Of a DNA stretch of 8,070 bases, positions 1 through 7,182 are shown one piece after another (the first letter of the stretch is position 1; each line of letters starts with the position of its first letter). The DNA is taken from assembly GCA_030445875.1 (NCBI GenBank), contig JASUSX010000088.1:1-8070 (forward strand), in the 5' to 3' direction. A program made the translations under genes and the position numbers. Source of the DNA: Clostridia bacterium. GTDB taxonomy: Bacteria > Bacillota > DSM-521 > Neomoorellales > Neomoorellaceae. Below the pieces are notes generated by a model. The model was not told where the DNA came from. It saw only the letters and a program-made list of their open reading frames with translations, and did not search any database.

Positions 1-261
1 GTAGCTCGCCTGGCTGGTTTACCGGAGGAAGTGCTGCAACGTGCCCGGCAGCTCCTGGAGCAGCAGCCGGAAAGGGATACCCGGTTGCCGGGCAGTCAAG
101 CCAGGAAAATACCCCTGGTTAGTACAGAAAAACAGGTACTCCAGGAGCTGGTTTCCTTTAACCTGATAGCCGCTACACCTTTAGAAGCCATGGAACGGAT
201 CTTTCGCTGGCAGCAGCAACTGCAAAAACAACAGGCTATAGTGCCCATGGGGAGGAGGTGA
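1..261 (+). CDS. mutS: DNA mismatch repair protein MutS, C-terminal end (partial)
   Basis: The 5' part lies outside the window; the frame is open from base 1 and gives the last 86 residues. MutS is the mismatch-recognition ATPase that recruits MutL. The visible part starts with the family's post-ATPase motif VARLAGLPEEVL(Q)RA, the helical segment that follows the Walker domain. A variable linker follows, and then a short C-terminal helical region containing NLIAATPLEAMERIF, the 'TPLEAL' motif common near the end of MutS1 proteins. The Walker motifs are not in view. The stop overlaps the ribosome binding site of mutL, with 4 nt between the stop and the mutL start, so the two are translationally coupled. 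The gene order mutS-mutL also argues for MutS1 rather than MutS2. Confidence 0.93.
   Translation, partial: VARLAGLPEEVLQRARQLLEQQPERDTRLPGSQARKIPLVSTEKQVLQELVSFNLIAATPLEAMERIFRWQQQLQKQQAIVPMGRR
251..260 (+). promoter_or_regulatory. Ribosome binding site deciding the mutL TTG start
   Basis: GGAGGAGGTG lies five bases before the TTG at 266, within the last codons of mutS. It is the only strong Shine-Dalgarno sequence near the conserved mutL N-terminus. It therefore supports the non-ATG start and the extended N-terminus over later in-frame candidates. Confidence 0.75.
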
Positions 262-265
262 TCCC

Positions 266-2110
266 TTGCGTGAAAAGGTTGAAGCAGTGAGAGATAGCGC
301 TACCAGGGAGGCTGTACCGGGAGCCTCCCTTACCAGGATAGTTGTCCTGGATGCGGCCACTGCCAACCAGATAGCTGCCGGGGAGGTGGTGGAAAGGCCG
401 GGTTCGGTAGTCAAGGAGCTGGTGGAAAATTCCCTGGATGCCGTCGCCAGGCATATCGCGGTGGAGGTTAAAGGGGGTGGCCTGGAGTTAATCCGCGTCC
501 GGGATGACGGCCAGGGAATTTACCCGGAGGACGTCCCCCTGGCTTTTGCCCGCCACGCGACCAGTAAGATCCGCCGGGTGAGCGACCTGCTGGCGCTTAA
601 TACCCTGGGCTTCCGGGGGGAAGCCCTGCCCAGTATTGCCGCCGTAGCCAGGGTAGAAATGGACACCAGGCCCGCGGGGGAAATGGCTGGTACCAGGGTA
701 AGGATCGCCGGTGGTGGGGCCCCCGAAGTTACGACCACCGGTTGCCCGCCGGGCACGACGGTGACGGTCTGCGATCTCTTCTACAATACCCCGGCCCGGC
801 GCCAGTACTTAAAAAAACCGGCTACAGAGACACGGGCCATTGTCGCGGTGGTGGCAAGGCTCGCCCTGGCCCACCCGCAGGTAGCCTTGAGCCTGCAAAT
901 TGAAGGGAGGCGGGTGCTGGCTACCCCGGGTAACGCCGATTGGCAGGCGGTGGTAACAGCTGTCTATGGCCTGGAAACAGGCCGGGAGATGCTTCCCCTG
1001 GCCGGGGAAGGTGCAGGCTGGAGCCTGCAGGGATTCATTTCGCCACCGTGGTTGCACCGGGCGAACCGCAGCCAGCAGGTTTTAATTGTCAACGGCCGCT
1101 ATATCTTAAACCATGCCCTGACCTGGGCCGTGGAGAACTGCTACCAGGCCGTGATACCGGCCGGCCGCCACCCCCTCTTTATGCTGCAGCTGGCTATCGA
1201 CCCCTACCTGGTTGATGTTAACGTGCACCCGGCCAAAATGGAGGTCCGTTTTCAACAGGAAAGTGATCTGGTAAAGGGGGTTGCGGGCCTGGTGAACAGG
1301 GCCCTGCATACCCCAAAAGCTGTTCCCCCGGTAAAGGCCGGTATCCCAGTGCGCCAGCAGGGCTTTAATTTCCCCGTTAAGGAAAAGGAAGCCGGGTTTT
1401 GGGGAGAATATATACTGCGGGAAAAGCCGGCGGCGCAACCGGACCAAACATCCGGCCAGCCGGATGGCAGTCTTCAGCCTGAGAAAGAAGGCCGGGAAGC
1501 AGTACCGTTACCAGGCGGTGAGCAGCTCCTGCCACCTTTACGGGCCATAGGCCAGCTCTTTAATACTTATATCCTGGCTGAGGGCAGGGATGGCCTGTAT
1601 ATCATTGACCAGCATGCGGCCCACGAACGCTGCCGCTTTGAGAGCCTGCAGGAAAAGATAAATAGCGGCAGCCGGCCGCCGGCCCAGATGCTGGATCCCC
1701 CTGTTACCCTGCACCTGGCGCCAGATCTGGCTGTTAAGCTGGTGGACCAGATTGTGACCCTGCGGGAACTGGGGTTTATAGTTGAAAGTTTCGGCTCCAG
1801 CTCCTTTTTATTGCGTTCCGTACCCCTGGGAATACCCCCGGGCCAGGAAAGGAATGTCCTGGAGGACTTTCTGGCTGTCGATAGTATGCCAGCCCCGGAA
1901 AGGATGCTCAAGCTCATAGCCTGCCACGGGGCTATAAAAGCGGGCCAGCCCCTGGACAGGCTGGAGATCCAGAGCCTGCTGGCTGAAATCCAGGGCCTGC
2001 GGCGGCCCTTTACCTGCCCCCATGGCAGGCCCGCCGTGGTCCGCCTTGACCCGAATACCCTGGCGCGTTATTTTCACCGGCCACCAGCAGATAAAAACCT
2101 GCCGGGGTAA
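266..2110 (+). CDS. mutL: DNA mismatch repair protein MutL, endonuclease type
   Basis: A 614-residue MutL, the ATP-dependent effector of mismatch repair acting after MutS. The N-terminal GHKL ATPase shows ANQIAAGEVVERP (33-45), catalytic Glu51 and Mg-ligand Asn55 (by alignment with E. coli Glu29/Asn33), DDGQGI (80-85), and GFRGEAL (115-121). A proline- and glutamine-rich linker spans about 345-435. The C-terminal domain has the metal-dependent nicking motif DQHAAHERCRFE (448-459), which fits DQHA-x2-E-x4-E, plus ACHGAIKA (552-559) and CPHGRP (584-589). It is therefore a nicking MutL, as in bacteria lacking MutH. The start chosen is a TTG five bases after GGAGGAGGTG. It gives about 22 residues before the usual MutL N-terminus (VVLD..ANQIAAG). 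A GTG at 287 would shorten it by seven residues but has a weaker ribosome binding site. Confidence 0.96.
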   Translation: MREKVEAVRDSATREAVPGASLTRIVVLDAATANQIAAGEVVERPGSVVKELVENSLDAVARHIAVEVKGGGLELIRVRDDGQGIYPEDVPLAFARHATSKIRRVSDLLALNTLGFRGEALPSIAAVARVEMDTRPAGEMAGTRVRIAGGGAPEVTTTGCPPGTTVTVCDLFYNTPARRQYLKKPATETRAIVAVVARLALAHPQVALSLQIEGRRVLATPGNADWQAVVTAVYGLETGREMLPLAGEGAGWSLQGFISPPWLHRANRSQQVLIVNGRYILNHALTWAVENCYQAVIPAGRHPLFMLQLAIDPYLVDVNVHPAKMEVRFQQESDLVKGVAGLVNRALHTPKAVPPVKAGIPVRQQGFNFPVKEKEAGFWGEYILREKPAAQPDQTSGQPDGSLQPEKEGREAVPLPGGEQLLPPLRAIGQLFNTYILAEGRDGLYIIDQHAAHERCRFESLQEKINSGSRPPAQMLDPPVTLHLAPDLAVKLVDQIVTLRELGFIVESFGSSSFLLRSVPLGIPPGQERNVLEDFLAVDSMPAPERMLKLIACHGAIKAGQPLDRLEIQSLLAEIQGLRRPFTCPHGRPAVVRLDPNTLARYFHRPPADKNLPG

Positions 2111-2147
2111 GGGGCATCCAGGCCGGGAATGGAGAGGGGGTCCAGGT

Positions 2148-3107
2148 TTGACGGCAAAAACACCCCTGGCAGCCATTGTGGGACCTACAGCTACCGGCAA
2201 AACTGCTATCAGCCTGCAGGTGGCCGCCAGGCTCCGGGCCGAAATAATCTCCGTCGATTCGGCGCAGGTTTATCGTTACATGGACATTGGTACAGCCAAA
2301 CTACCCCCGGCCGCGAGGGTAGGTCCTGATGGCGTATCGATACCCCACCATTTAATCGACTTGATCGACCCGGATGAACCCTTCAGCGTAGCTGATTTTC
2401 AAAAGCTCGCCCGGAATATCATAACCTCCATCCACAGCCGCGGCCGCCTGCCCCTGCTAGTGGGAGGGACGGGCCTTTACTACCAGGCCGTCGTGGATCC
2501 CTACCTTTTTACTACTATGCCTGGAGACAAAATGATCAGGCAGAGGTTGGAGGAGCTGGCCCGGAACCGCGGCAATGATTACCTTCATGAGCAGTTAAAA
2601 AGGGTCGACCCGGTGGCAGCTGAGCGTATCCACGTCCATGACCGGCGCCGGCTGGTAAGGGCCCTAGAGGTATACGCCCTGACAGGGCAGCCTATTTCAG
2701 CCGCTATCGCGTGGCGCCAGCAACAGAAGACACCTTACCGCCTGGCGGCAGTAGCTCTGACTATGCCCCGGCCCCTGTTATACCGTCGTATTGAAGCCCG
2801 GGTCGATGCCATGCTCGAGCAGGGGTTGATCCAGGAGGTCAGGAGCCTCCTGCAGAGATATGACTACCGTTTACCTGCCCTCCAGGCCGTTGGTTATAAG
2901 GAAATTGGCGCCTATGTCCGGGGCGAGATGGAATTGCAAGAAGCCATAGAGCTGCTGAAGCGTAACACCAGGCGCCTGGCCAAAAGACAGCTCACCTGGT
3001 TCAGGCGGGACCAGCGCCTGCGCTGGTGGCAGGTTGAACCGGGTAAAATAGAGGAAATAGCGGCTGAGATTGCTAATTATATTGCAAGGGAGTTGATATT
3101 AATGTAG
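2148..3107 (+). CDS. miaA: tRNA dimethylallyltransferase MiaA
   Basis: MiaA transfers a dimethylallyl group from DMAPP to N6 of adenosine 37 in tRNAs that read codons starting with U. From the TTG start the protein has 319 residues, the normal family length. It shows the P-loop GPTATGKT (12-19), the substrate-binding stretch DSAQVYRYMDIGTAK (37-51; most relatives have DSMQVYR), HHLIDLIDPDEPFSV, VGGTGLYYQAV, and near the C-terminus QAVGYKEIG and TRRLAKRQLTWFRRD. The ORF is open from an ATG at 2022, but that start lies inside mutL and adds 42 residues unrelated to MiaA. The TTG at 2148 has GGAGAGGGGG (2131-2140) seven bases upstream and begins right before the P-loop strand. The mutL-miaA gap is 37 bp, consistent with one operon. 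Confidence 0.95.
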   Translation: MTAKTPLAAIVGPTATGKTAISLQVAARLRAEIISVDSAQVYRYMDIGTAKLPPAARVGPDGVSIPHHLIDLIDPDEPFSVADFQKLARNIITSIHSRGRLPLLVGGTGLYYQAVVDPYLFTTMPGDKMIRQRLEELARNRGNDYLHEQLKRVDPVAAERIHVHDRRRLVRALEVYALTGQPISAAIAWRQQQKTPYRLAAVALTMPRPLLYRRIEARVDAMLEQGLIQEVRSLLQRYDYRLPALQAVGYKEIGAYVRGEMELQEAIELLKRNTRRLAKRQLTWFRRDQRLRWWQVEPGKIEEIAAEIANYIARELILM

Positions 3108-3121
3108 AATAAGGATATACT
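3093..3121 (+). promoter_or_regulatory. Predicted sigma-A promoter for hfq
   Basis: TTGATA (3093-3098) and TATACT (3116-3121) are separated by exactly 17 bp. Each matches the sigma-A consensus at five of six positions. The -35 lies inside the last codons of miaA and the -10 in the miaA-hfq gap. Transcription would begin near 3128, about 25 nt before the hfq start. This would let hfq be made independently of the mismatch-repair genes. It is a prediction from sequence only. Confidence 0.7.
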
Positions 3122-3152
3122 AAACAAAAAATACCAACCTGGAGGGTAAAAG

Positions 3153-3407
3153 ATGAATAAAGGGCAAGGTAACCTGCAGGATTTATACTTAAACGTGCTG
3201 CGTCGGGACAATACCCCCGTGACTATCTACCTGGTTAACGGCTTTCAGCTCAAAGGGGTGGTGCGGGGTTTTGACAATTTTACCGTCGTACTGGATGCGG
3301 ACGGGAAGCAGCAGATGATCTACAAACACGCCATCTCTACCATCATGCCCTTCCGGCCGGTTAATGTCATGGCCGAGAGCAAAGGGGAAACAAATAACAG
3401 TAAATAG
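3153..3407 (+). CDS. hfq: RNA chaperone Hfq
   Basis: An 84-residue Hfq, the hexameric Sm-like protein that binds small RNAs and A-rich or U-rich mRNA segments. The conserved N-terminus [12 protein letters not shown] is followed by the Sm1 motif (about 23-48: [24 protein letters not shown]) and the Sm2 motif IYKHAIST (56-63). Gln9, Phe43, Lys58 and His59 correspond to the proximal-face uridine-binding residues. Two rim arginines (17, 18) are kept and the third position is Asn20. The C-terminal tail is short (about 18 residues), as in Gram-positive Hfq. GGAGGG sits six bases before the ATG. The gene lies 45 bp after miaA, the usual Firmicute arrangement, has its own predicted promoter, and is followed directly by a terminator. 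Confidence 0.97.
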   Translation: MNKGQGNLQDLYLNVLRRDNTPVTIYLVNGFQLKGVVRGFDNFTVVLDADGKQQMIYKHAISTIMPFRPVNVMAESKGETNNSK

Positions 3408-3411
3408 CCGC

Positions 3412-3444
3412 AAGAAAATCCCGGCCTGGCCGGGTTTTTCTTTT
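3412..3444 (+). terminator. Intrinsic terminator after hfq
   Basis: CCCGG-CCTGG-CCGGG (3420-3434) forms a GC stem followed by TTTTTCTTTT. The A-rich AAGAAAA before the stem can pair with the T-run, so the element could also work on the other strand. It closes the mutS-mutL-miaA-hfq operon five bases after the hfq stop. Confidence 0.88.
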
Positions 3445-3462
3445 GTCTGGGAGAAAGATCCG

Positions 3463-3468
3463 TATAAT
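3463..3468 (+). promoter_or_regulatory. Possible -10 box (TATAAT) for the DUF1540 gene
   Basis: A perfect TATAAT lies 73 bp before the start codon, between the hfq terminator and the DUF1540 gene. The only -35-like hexamer nearby is TTGTCT at 3443-3448, and its 14-bp spacing is too short for a standard sigma-A promoter. The gene needs its own promoter because a terminator precedes it. A sporulation sigma factor is also possible, but I could not fit a clean consensus. Confidence 0.4.
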
Positions 3469-3541
3469 TCGTAAGCCGGGGTAAAAAAATAACATCCAGG
3501 TATGCATGATGCATCGTATGCCAACCGATGGAGGAATTATT

Positions 3542-3928
3542 ATGCCGGGACCCACGGTGAAGTGCAAGGTAAATACCTGTAACCACTGGATGAACGGCGA
3601 CCTGTGCTCGGCCGGTAATATTGATATTATGCATGAAGAAGAGGGCAGGATGGCTGGGAATCCTGAACAGACCCAGTGTAAGACCTTCTCACCCCGCCGG
3701 GGATTGGCCAACCTGATGGGTTCCCTGGATAATGTTAACTGGGGCGGTTTGCTGAGTAACACCTTTCTGCCGGGAGGAGAGCTTTACCCCTCGGTAACCT
3801 GTATTGTTAATAGCTGCTTTTACTGGGCTGAAGGTAATCACTGCCAAGCGGAGAAGATCGAGGTGGTAGGCGTCAACGCTGACGAAAGTCAGGACACCAA
3901 CTGCTTTGCCTATAAACGTAAAGGCTAA
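3542..3928 (+). CDS. Tandem DUF1540 domain protein (cysteine-rich, unknown function)
   Basis: A 128-residue soluble protein with two copies of the DUF1540 module. Copy one runs about 5-49 with Cys8, Cys13, Cys22 and Cys46. Copy two runs about 84-124 with Cys87, Cys92, Cys101 and Cys121. Both share the pattern V-x-C-x-V-N-x-C-x-x-W, then a third Cys followed by [S/Q]-A, and a final Cys followed by a two-residue aromatic ending. Four conserved cysteines per module suggest metal binding, probably zinc, but this is inference; the function of the family is unknown. The linker (50-83) is glycine-, asparagine- and leucine-containing without obvious motifs. The ATG at 3542 was chosen over one at 3506 because GGAGGAATT lies just before it and the domain begins immediately after. 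The gene stands alone between two terminators, upstream of spoVK. Confidence 0.85.
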   Translation: MPGPTVKCKVNTCNHWMNGDLCSAGNIDIMHEEEGRMAGNPEQTQCKTFSPRRGLANLMGSLDNVNWGGLLSNTFLPGGELYPSVTCIVNSCFYWAEGNHCQAEKIEVVGVNADESQDTNCFAYKRKG

Positions 3929-3929
3929 A

Positions 3930-3972
3930 AAGGAAAGAAATAGCAGGGCCGGTGCTGCCGGCCTTTTTTCTT
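3930..3972 (+). terminator. Intrinsic terminator after the DUF1540 gene
   Basis: GGCCGG (3947-3952), loop TGCTG, CCGGCC (3958-3963), then TTTTTTCTT. The preceding A-rich stretch can pair with the T-run. It separates the DUF1540 gene from spoVK. Confidence 0.87.
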
Positions 3973-4028
3973 AGCCGTAAGGGAGGTGCGTATAAATAAA
4001 ATAGGGCAGGGGAGGGAGAGGGAGAAGA

Positions 4029-5021
4029 GTGCAGGTTAAATTTGGCACCGGTAACTCCAAAATAAATGGCAGGCCCCTGATTCGCCCCCTGCAACGGGAT
4101 CGGAGCAGTGGGGACAGCGACCTGAACAGCCGGCGGCGGGTAGATAGCGTTATAGCTGAACTGGACCGGATGATTGGGTTAGAGAATGTTAAGGGCCTGG
4201 TTAAGGAATTGCGGGCCTTTGTGGAGATTCAGCGCCGGCGGCAGCGGGAAGGCCTGGCCAGTAACGTCAACACCCTGCATATGATCTTTAAGGGTAACCC
4301 GGGTACGGGGAAGAGTACCGTGGCCAGGTTGATGGGCAGGCTTTTTAAGGAGCTCGGGGTACTATCCCAGGGGCAGCTGGTGGAAGTAGAAAGGGCCGAC
4401 CTGGTGGGGGAATATATCGGTCATACAGCCCACAAAGCGCGGGAGCAATTAAAAAAGGCTATCGGGGGCATTCTCTTCATTGACGAGGCATATTCCCTGG
4501 CCCGGGGCGGGGAAAAGGACTTCGGCCGCGAGGCCATCGATGTTCTGGTCAAAGGGATGGAGGATCACCGCGAGAACATGATCCTTATCCTGGCTGGTTA
4601 CAGGGATGAAATGGACTATTTCCTGGAGACCAATCCGGGGTTGCGATCCCGTTTCCCCATCCAACTCGAATTTCCTGATTATACAGTACCTGAATTGCTG
4701 GCTATCGCCCAGTTAATGCTGGCCGAAAAACAATACCTGCTTACGCCGGGGGCGGTAACGGAATTGGAAAGGATGCTCCGCCGGGAGGTGCTTCTGGGCC
4801 ACCGCTATAACGGTAACGCCCGCATGGTCCGTAATATTATTGAGAGGGCCATGCGCCGCCAGGCCCTGCGGCTGGTAAATAAGAAGAACCTTACCCGGCA
4901 AGAGTTGATGAGCATTGAAAAAGAGGACCTTATGCGTCCGGTTCTACCAGCTGTGGTAAAAGCCGAGGCGGAAAAGGAGCTTTCGCCAGGGCCGCCGATC
5001 TGCTATAATAACTCCCGGTAA
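4029..5021 (+). CDS. spoVK: Stage V sporulation protein K, AAA+ ATPase (SpoVK/CbbX family)
   Basis: A 330-residue AAA+ ATPase. In Bacillus, SpoVK is needed for spore maturation; its substrate is not settled. The first 40 residues are divergent and basic. The AAA module shows Walker A GNPGTGKS (89-96), the family stretch ERADLVGEYIGHTA (121-134), Walker B ILFIDEAYSL (148-157), LILAGYRDEMD (186-196), arginine-finger region NPGLRSRFP (202-210) and sensor-2 region GNARMVRN (262-269). Length and these stretches match Bacillus SpoVK closely, which also separates it from the Rubisco activase CbbX, although they belong to one family. The GTG at 4029 is the only start that keeps the domain, because in-frame stops lie at 4002 and 3993. 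A purine-rich GGGGAGGGAGAGGGAG precedes it. It probably forms a unit with ynbB, 21 bp downstream. No clear promoter was recognised in the 56-bp leader. Confidence 0.93.
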   Translation: MQVKFGTGNSKINGRPLIRPLQRDRSSGDSDLNSRRRVDSVIAELDRMIGLENVKGLVKELRAFVEIQRRRQREGLASNVNTLHMIFKGNPGTGKSTVARLMGRLFKELGVLSQGQLVEVERADLVGEYIGHTAHKAREQLKKAIGGILFIDEAYSLARGGEKDFGREAIDVLVKGMEDHRENMILILAGYRDEMDYFLETNPGLRSRFPIQLEFPDYTVPELLAIAQLMLAEKQYLLTPGAVTELERMLRREVLLGHRYNGNARMVRNIIERAMRRQALRLVNKKNLTRQELMSIEKEDLMRPVLPAVVKAEAEKELSPGPPICYNNSR

Positions 5022-5042
5022 TTATAGTACGGGGGTTAAGAG

Positions 5043-6338
5043 TTGGATTGGTGTAAAGAGCTTACCCGGCTTTTTGCCATTGCCCCCTGGCTGGTAGAGA
5101 GACTGGTAACAGCCGAGGTGGCCAGCCGGGAGGCAATTGCCAGGGTACACGCTACCGGTGCCTGTAATCACCTCAAGGTTCTCCAGGCTTTCCAGGCTCA
5201 GGGGGTAAACGAGTACCATTTCCAGGATTCGACGGGCTATGCTTACGGCGACCTGGGGCGTTCTACCCTGGAGCGGATCTACGCCCGCCTCTTTGGCGGG
5301 GTATCCGCCCTGGTACGGCCGCAGATTGTTTCCGGTACCCATGCCCTGGCCCTGGCTTTAAGCGCCCTCCTGCGGCCCGGGGATAACATGTTATCCGCCT
5401 GTGGCCGCCCCTACGATACCTTGGCTACGGTTATCGGCCTGGGCCCGCGGGTACCGGGGAACCTGGGTGAGTGGGGGATAAAGTACGAGCAGGTGGATTT
5501 AGATCCCCGGGGACAACCAGACCTTACGAAACTGGCCGAGGCAGTCGCCAACCTGAAACCTCGCCTGTGTCTTATTCAGCGCTCCCGGGGATATAGCCTG
5601 CGTCCCTCCCTGGGCATAGCGGAAGTGGCCCGGGTGGTCGCTACCGTTAAAGAAGTTAACCGGGAAACCATCTGCCTGGTTGACAATTGTTACGGGGAAT
5701 TCGTCGAGGAACAGGAACCGGGTGAGGTAGGAGCTGACCTGGTGGTAGGTTCCTTAATTAAAAACCCCGGCGGTGGCCTGGCCCCGGGAGGGGGTTATAT
5801 AGTCGGGCAGGAAGACGCAGTAGAGCAGGTAGCGGCGCGCTTAACTGCTCCTGGTCTGGGGGGAGAGTTAGGGGCCTTTCAGGATAAACGCCTTTACTTT
5901 CAGGGTCTCTATCTGGCTCCCCTGGTGGTGCAGGAGGCCCTGACAGGGGCCATTGTGGCAGCTGCCTTTTTTCAGAGCCTGGGTTTTGACGTGCTACCCC
6001 GTCCCGAAGAACAGAGGGGGGATATCGTACAGTGCATTATCCTGGGCCAGCGGGAAAGGTTGGAAGCCTTTTGCCAGGGGCTACAAAAGGGCTGTCCGGT
6101 AGAAGCTTCGACAGTACCGGAGCCAGATCTGCTACCGGGGTATGAAGACCCGGTAATTATGGCTGGCGGGACTTTTATCCAGGGTTCCTCCATAGAACTC
6201 AGCGCCGATGGCCCTTTGCGGCCCCCCTTTGCCGTATTCCTCCAGGGCGGTCAGGCCTATCCTTATACCAGGGTGGCCCTCCTGCTGGCGGCTCAGGAAA
6301 TGGTAAACCGGGGTCTCCTTCAGGAGATGCGGCGGTAA
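5043..6338 (+). CDS. ynbB: YnbB-like PLP-dependent enzyme ('aluminium resistance protein', methionine gamma-lyase fold)
   Basis: A 431-residue fold-type I PLP protein of the Met_gamma_lyase/COG4100 family. These are often called aluminium resistance proteins or cystathionine beta-lyases involved in aluminium resistance; the physiological reaction is not established. Recognisable family stretches are STGYAYGDLGR, LVRPQIVSGTHAL, RPYDTL, IQRSRGYSLRPSL, DNCYGEFVE with Asp214 as likely cofactor-pyridine ligand, and GSLIKNPGGG in which Lys240 is the expected Schiff-base lysine. The length is close to Bacillus YnbB, and the neighbourhood (hfq, spoVK, ynbB) matches the Bacillus region, although hflX and glnR are not present here. 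The start is a TTG seven bases after GGGGG; a leading helix precedes the conserved core. The 3' end overlaps the lexA end by 19 bp on the opposite strand, and no terminator is seen after it. Confidence 0.9.
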   Translation: MDWCKELTRLFAIAPWLVERLVTAEVASREAIARVHATGACNHLKVLQAFQAQGVNEYHFQDSTGYAYGDLGRSTLERIYARLFGGVSALVRPQIVSGTHALALALSALLRPGDNMLSACGRPYDTLATVIGLGPRVPGNLGEWGIKYEQVDLDPRGQPDLTKLAEAVANLKPRLCLIQRSRGYSLRPSLGIAEVARVVATVKEVNRETICLVDNCYGEFVEEQEPGEVGADLVVGSLIKNPGGGLAPGGGYIVGQEDAVEQVAARLTAPGLGGELGAFQDKRLYFQGLYLAPLVVQEALTGAIVAAAFFQSLGFDVLPRPEEQRGDIVQCIILGQRERLEAFCQGLQKGCPVEASTVPEPDLLPGYEDPVIMAGGTFIQGSSIELSADGPLRPPFAVFLQGGQAYPYTRVALLLAAQEMVNRGLLQEMRR

Positions 6339-6940
6339 AGGCCAATAACCTTGCCCAGGATGGTTACTTCCTGGACCTTAATCGGGTGGAAGCGGCTGTT
6401 GGCCGGTAGCAGCTCGATGTGATCCTCATAGCGATGGAAGTATTTTACGGTAGCTTCCTCGTCCAGGAGGGCGACCACAATATCACCGTTCTCTGCCTGG
6501 TCCTGGGGCCTGACAATCAGGTAATCCCCGTCGAGGATACCGGCTTCGATCATGCTTTCCCCCCGGACCTGGAGCATGAAGGAATCCTCGCTCCCGGCTA
6601 GTTCGGAGGGTAAGGGGTAGACGTCCTCAATATTCTCCACTGCCAGGATGGGCTGGCCGGCAGCAATCTTTCCCAGCAGAGGGACGGAAACCATACTCCT
6701 GGTATTATGGCTGGCGGCAGGGTAGGGGGTCAGGATTTCAATAGCCCTGGAACGGGTGGGATCGCGGCGAATGTATCCTTTTTTCTCCAGGCGACTTAAA
6801 TGGCCGTGGACAGTAGAACTGGAACGCAGGCCGGTAGCCTGACAGATGTCCCGGACTGTAGGAGGATAGCCGTGGAGATCGATAAACTGGCGGATATAAT
6901 TGAGGACCATTTCCTGCCGGGGGGTTAAATCAGAGATCAA
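6320..6940 (-). CDS. lexA: SOS regulator LexA
   Basis: A 206-residue LexA: a repressor of SOS genes that cleaves itself when stimulated by RecA filaments. The N-terminal winged helix-turn-helix (about 1-70) reads LTPRQEMVLNYIRQF, GYPPTVRDICQATGLRSSSTVHGHLSRLEKKGYI. The S24-type protease domain shows the Ala94-Gly95 cleavage site (GKIAAGQP), catalytic Ser129 in GESM and Lys166 in ATVKY. All key residues are present, so it should be cleavable. The start is a TTG (6938-6940) six bases after AGGAGGAG on the minus strand. A promoter with a LexA-like box overlapping its -35 lies upstream, which points to autoregulation. The neighbouring minus-strand gene upstream ends in its own terminator, so lexA is probably monocistronic. 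Confidence 0.96.
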   Translation of the reverse strand: MISDLTPRQEMVLNYIRQFIDLHGYPPTVRDICQATGLRSSSTVHGHLSRLEKKGYIRRDPTRSRAIEILTPYPAASHNTRSMVSVPLLGKIAAGQPILAVENIEDVYPLPSELAGSEDSFMLQVRGESMIEAGILDGDYLIVRPQDQAENGDIVVALLDEEATVKYFHRYEDHIELLPANSRFHPIKVQEVTILGKVIGLYRRIS

Positions 6941-6976
6941 GTCAAACTCCTCCTAACCTGTAAACCTCTGCAATCT

Positions 6977-7005
6977 ATCCTAACATAATTTTACCCGGTA
7001 AACAA
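6977..7005 (-). promoter_or_regulatory. Predicted lexA promoter (extended -10)
   Basis: On the minus strand, TTGTTT (7005-7000) and TAGGAT (6982-6977) are separated by 17 bp. TG lies one base before the -10, making an extended -10 element (TGTTAGGAT). The start of transcription would be about 30 nt before the lexA TTG codon. The -35 is weak on its own. Confidence 0.6.
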
Positions 7006-7012
7006 CTGTTCG
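6999..7012 (-). promoter_or_regulatory. Degenerate LexA operator (SOS box) upstream of lexA
   Basis: The minus strand reads CGAAC-AGTT-GTTTA. It has one perfect half of the Gram-positive SOS box (CGAAC-N4-GTTCG) and a second half that differs at its last two bases. It overlaps the predicted -35 box of lexA, the position expected for an autoregulating repressor. Confidence 0.65.
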
Positions 7013-7182
7013 TTTCCAGGAAAGCAAAATATTTTAGATTTTCGACGGGATTTCGGCAGGATTACTGGAGAACATCAACCATGACTTCCGATAATAAATA
7101 TTATGTAAACCTAACGAAGGAATAAAAAAAGCATATGCAATAAAGCCGGTGATACTATGCATATCCAGCAATTATCCAGGGT
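7013..7182. other. AT-rich intergenic region upstream of lexA
   Basis: About 170 bp lie between the terminator of the predicted selenoprotein gene and the lexA operator. No ORF with a plausible ribosome binding site was seen. It contains short AT-rich inverted repeats (ATAAT-AAAT-ATTAT near 7091; ATATGCA at 7133-7139 with TGCATAT at 7158-7164) whose meaning is unknown. Confidence 0.5.

Noticed and set aside
2022..2147. ATG at 2022 as the miaA start
   Set aside because: It adds 42 residues that overlap mutL and have no MiaA similarity. The TTG at 2148 has a good ribosome binding site and gives the normal length.
3189..3762. Three overlapping minus-strand ORFs of 104-131 codons
   Set aside because: They run antisense to hfq, its terminator and the DUF1540 gene, have no recognisable domain, and are explained as shadows of the coding frames.
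7133..7164. ATATGCA...TGCATAT inverted repeat as a terminator or operator
   Set aside because: The 7-bp AT-rich arms are 18 bp apart with no T-run; such repeats are expected by chance in AT-rich DNA.
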